Made by a program: the position numbers and the translations under genes
DNA from: Acetobacteraceae bacterium
GTDB lineage: Bacteria; Pseudomonadota; Alphaproteobacteria; Acetobacterales; Acetobacteraceae
Direction: 5' to 3'
NCBI GenBank assembly: GCA_003151425.1
Contig: PLXO01000303.1
Location: 1-52,349, forward strand
Length of the DNA stretch: 52,349 nucleotides
Part shown: piece by piece, positions 50,419 through 52,349 of the stretch
Layout of the letters: every line of letters starts with the position of its first letter
How positions within the stretch are numbered: the stretch's first letter is position 1
The notes under the pieces: generated by a model
Told to the model about the DNA's origin: nothing
What the model saw: the letters and a program-made list of their open reading frames with translations, nothing else
The model's database searches: none

Positions 50419-51816
50419 TTACTCGCCCGCCAGCCGCGCCGCCATCAACGGTGCCGCCAGGCGCATCAACACTGCGACATCGGCCAGATGGTCGATCGCC
50501 AGCACCTCGGAGGCCAGCCGCGCCGTCCGTTCCGGCCCCAGCACCGCCTCGGCCAGGGCAGAAAATTTCCCGCGCAGTTCCGCCTCGCTCAGGAAATTCG
50601 CCGGCTCGCCCTTCGGCACCACGACCTTGCGCACGAACCGCTGCCCGCGCGCCGCGATGGTGACCTTGCCCGACATGTTGGCGGGGAATTCGGCCTCGAT
50701 CTCCGGGTCCAGTTCGCAGGTGATCTTGCCCAGCAGCAAGCGCACTGTCGCGTCGTGCAGCAGCGCGTAGCTGTCCCAGCCCATCGCTCCCGTCGCCAGC
50801 GCGCAGGCGATCACGAACGGGCCGCTGAACTGCCCGTCCACGACGTTCTGCGGGTCCGCCTTCTTCTCCGCCGGCAGGCCGATCAGCATCATGCCGGACC
50901 GCGGCAGGCCAAGGGTCACGTGCTCGATCTCGTCTGGCGACAGCCCGTGCTCGGCGCGCAACGCCAGCGCCGCATCGATCCCGGCATGGCCGTAGCGGCA
51001 GGATGGGTAAGGCTTCACCGCCGTGTGCATCAGCTCGTAGACACGGCCGAGGTCCTGCACCGCACGTTCCGGCACCGGATTGGGTGCGTAGGCGCGCATG
51101 AAGCCGTGGCGTCCCTCCAGCGCCTCTGTTGCGCCCTTGAATCCCTCGCGCACCAGCGTCGCCGCCATCAGCCCGTTCATCGCCGCCCAGCCAACCTGGA
51201 AGCGCTTCGTCCAGGCGCCGTTGACCAGGAACTGCAGGCTGCCGGCGCACTGGCTGAGCACCGTGCCGAGCGCGCCCTCCACCCCCGCCGCGTCCAGCCC
51301 GAACACCCGCGCCGCCGCCGCCGCCGCGCCGAACGCGCCGCAGGTCGCGCTGGGATGGAAGCCGCGATCGTAATGTTCCCCCGCCGGCAGGGCCAGCGCG
51401 ACCCGGCAGGTGACCTCGTAGCCGGCGACGATGGCCGCCAGCACGTCGGCCCCCGAGGCGCCGACCATCTCGCCCGCCGCCAACGCCGCCGGAATGACCG
51501 GCGCGCCCGGATGCAGCGATCCGGCGGCATGCGTGTCGTCGAAGTCCAGCGAGTGCGCCAACGCGCCGTTGAGGAACGCGGCGCCGGCCGGCGTATAGCG
51601 CGCGGCGTCGCCGAACACCCCGGCATTGCCCGCCGCCAGGCCCATCGCCCGGGTCGCCGCCAGGAACGACGCCGTGCTCTCCGCGTCATGCCGCGCGCGC
51701 ACGATGTTGCCGACCAGGTCCAGCACCAGGAAGCGCGCGCGCCGCACCACATCGGGCGGCAGGCGGTCGAGGCGGATGTCGGCGGTGAATTGCGCGAGCT
51801 CTGTGGTGATGCCCAT
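50419..51816 (-). CDS. MmgE/PrpD family protein
   Basis: The start is ATG 51816 (MGITTELAQFTADIRLDRLP), with GGAGGA about nine bases upstream; the long open frame beyond it is GC-driven. The 465-residue protein has the family features 'AAFLNGALAHSLDFDDTHAA', 'HPGAPVIPAALAAGE', 'FHPSATCGAFGAAAAAARVF' and 'AVKPYPSCRYGHAGIDAAL'. The family includes 2-methylcitrate dehydratase, itaconate (cis-aconitate) decarboxylase and iminodisuccinate epimerase. No methylcitrate genes are nearby, so a different dicarboxylate or tricarboxylate substrate is likely. It is co-oriented with the Ldh-family gene. Confidence 0.92.
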   Translation of the reverse strand: MGITTELAQFTADIRLDRLPPDVVRRARFLVLDLVGNIVRARHDAESTASFLAATRAMGLAAGNAGVFGDAARYTPAGAAFLNGALAHSLDFDDTHAAGSLHPGAPVIPAALAAGEMVGASGADVLAAIVAGYEVTCRVALALPAGEHYDRGFHPSATCGAFGAAAAAARVFGLDAAGVEGALGTVLSQCAGSLQFLVNGAWTKRFQVGWAAMNGLMAATLVREGFKGATEALEGRHGFMRAYAPNPVPERAVQDLGRVYELMHTAVKPYPSCRYGHAGIDAALALRAEHGLSPDEIEHVTLGLPRSGMMLIGLPAEKKADPQNVVDGQFSGPFVIACALATGAMGWDSYALLHDATVRLLLGKITCELDPEIEAEFPANMSGKVTIAARGQRFVRKVVVPKGEPANFLSEAELRGKFSALAEAVLGPERTARLASEVLAIDHLADVAVLMRLAAPLMAARLAGE

Positions 51817-51972
51817 GGCACGGTGTCCTCCGGTTTGGTGGGAGTTTGGCGCAAAAGCGTGACCTGGGCCACCGGGCCGGGATACCCGCGTTTGTATCAA
51901 CGTTGTCGACATGCCCCAGGTGTTGTTGCACGACGCTGGGCGATCGACACACTTGCCGTGGGAGCGAGAGTA

Positions 51973-52149
51973 GTGGCGACACCTTACGTGCCGGCAGCGG
52001 GGGACATCGTCTGGATCGACTTCAATCCACAGGCCAGCCACGAGCAGTTCGGACAGCGTCCCGCCGTGGTCCTCAGCCCGAAAGTCCTGTCGCGGACCAG
52101 GAGGCTTGGCGCAATCGGCCGGACGGGGGCACAATCCGGTAATTGCTGA
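51973..52149 (+). pseudogene. N-terminal fragment of a MazF-type toxin
   Basis: GTG 51973, with GGGAGCGAG upstream, begins 'ATPYVPAAGDIVWIDFNPQA' and continues 'SHEQFGQRPAVVLSPKVLS'. This is the MazF/PemK start (GDIVWIDFxPxxGHEQxGxRPAVVLS). After 'VVLSP' the sequence diverges into unrelated residues and ends at TGA 52147-52149, at 58 residues, about half the family length. The C-terminal half of the SH3-like fold is missing. No MazE-like antitoxin is seen in the 150 bp upstream, so the pair is probably decayed. Confidence 0.75.
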
Positions 52150-52206
52150 AAGCGTCCAGGAAAATGCCGTCCGCCCGCCGCCCCTGCCGGAGGCTGTTCT
52201 AGCGCG

Positions 52207-52349
52207 ATGTCCGGCACCGCGCAGAAGGTCCCACACCGCACGCTGATCACGCTATGCGTGATGCTGGGGAACCTGATGCAGTCGCTGGACGCATCGATCG
52301 CCAACGTCTCGCTGCCCTACATGCAGGGCACGCTGTCCACCAGCGCCGA
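52207..52349 (+). CDS. DHA2 family MFS drug exporter (EmrB-like), N-terminus only
   Basis: ATG 52207 opens a frame running to the window edge. The first 47 codons read 'TLITLCVMLGNLMQSLDASI' and 'ANVSLPYMQGTLSTS'. The first membrane helix plus 'LDxSIANVxLPxMQGxLS' is the signature of 14-helix EmrB/QacA drug:H+ antiporters. A GGAGG lies 13 bases upstream of the start. The rest is outside the window. Confidence 0.85.
   Translation, partial: MSGTAQKVPHRTLITLCVMLGNLMQSLDASIANVSLPYMQGTLSTSA

Noticed and set aside
49291-52149. A 952-codon plus-strand open frame
   Set aside because: It is antisense to the Ldh-family and MmgE/PrpD genes, is full of Arg, His and Gln as expected for a GC-rich shadow, and shows no domain motif.
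1-52349. CRISPR array, rRNA operon or replication origin
   Set aside because: I saw no regularly spaced repeats, no rRNA-like conserved segments and no origin-type iterons. The only tandem repeat is the 24-bp duplication at 43578.

Overview
The window is a high-GC chromosomal segment, most likely from an alphaproteobacterium. I favour Rhodospirillales/Acetobacteraceae because of the codon bias, the Liv/hydroxyacid/MmgE-PrpD type of metabolism and the LpxR-type lipid A deacylase, but no rRNA is present to prove it. It mixes ordinary metabolic operons with a large accessory island full of defence genes, toxin-antitoxin pairs, recombinases and broken genes.

Region 1 (1-6306) is a patchwork. It holds a transposase tail, insertion-sequence-like inverted repeats, a secreted beta-propeller protein, a serine recombinase followed by a second recombinase's C-terminus, a MalY/PatB-type C-S lyase, the stub of a flavin oxidoreductase and a Gfo/Idh/MocA oxidoreductase. 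Region 2 (6338-14977) is a coherent minus-strand operon: a branched-chain-amino-acid-type ABC importer (binding protein, two ATPases, two permeases), a D-2-hydroxyacid dehydrogenase, an unrecognised protein with an internal duplication and an aldo/keto reductase. A LysR regulator is encoded divergently. The layout suggests regulated uptake and oxidation of an organic acid or amino-acid-like compound.

Region 3 (about 15.3-47.8 kb) reads as a genomic island. Its left side carries serine recombinase genes and remnants, one with a candidate 28-bp res subsite, plus a frameshifted creatinase/M24-family gene. Its core, 18356-36831, is a complete type 2 BREX (Pgl) phage-defence operon in the order pglW, higB, higA, pglX, pglY, pglZ, brxD, brxHI. 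A HigBA toxin-antitoxin pair with its own candidate operator sits between pglW and pglX, and the middle of pglX is conspicuously AT-rich. Beyond it come a nuclease-family stub, a CDKN3-like phosphatase and a macro-domain-like gene split by a clean 111-bp miniature element with an 8-bp target duplication. Next are a nucleoside hydrolase without a start codon, a ParB-like protein, a decayed tyrosine recombinase, a VapBC45-like pair, an HExxH protein lodged inside another gene, an anti-phage dCTP deaminase with a divergent small ORF, an HNH-like secreted protein with an internal stop, and a SRAP protein. The island side ends at the 3' end of a tRNA-Ser(UGA) gene (47835-47922), a common integration target.

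Region 4 (47.9-52.3 kb) returns to chromosomal genes: a frameshifted lpxR-like gene, an MmgE/PrpD plus Ldh-family pair, a MazF fragment, and the start of a DHA2-type drug exporter cut by the window edge.

The density of single-lesion pseudogenes (M24, lpxR, HNH-like, macro-like, tyrosine recombinase, DUF gene) is striking. Some could be assembly errors, but the miniature-element insertion and the in-frame stops look like real decay. All family assignments come from reading motifs and remembered family sequences; no database search was run.
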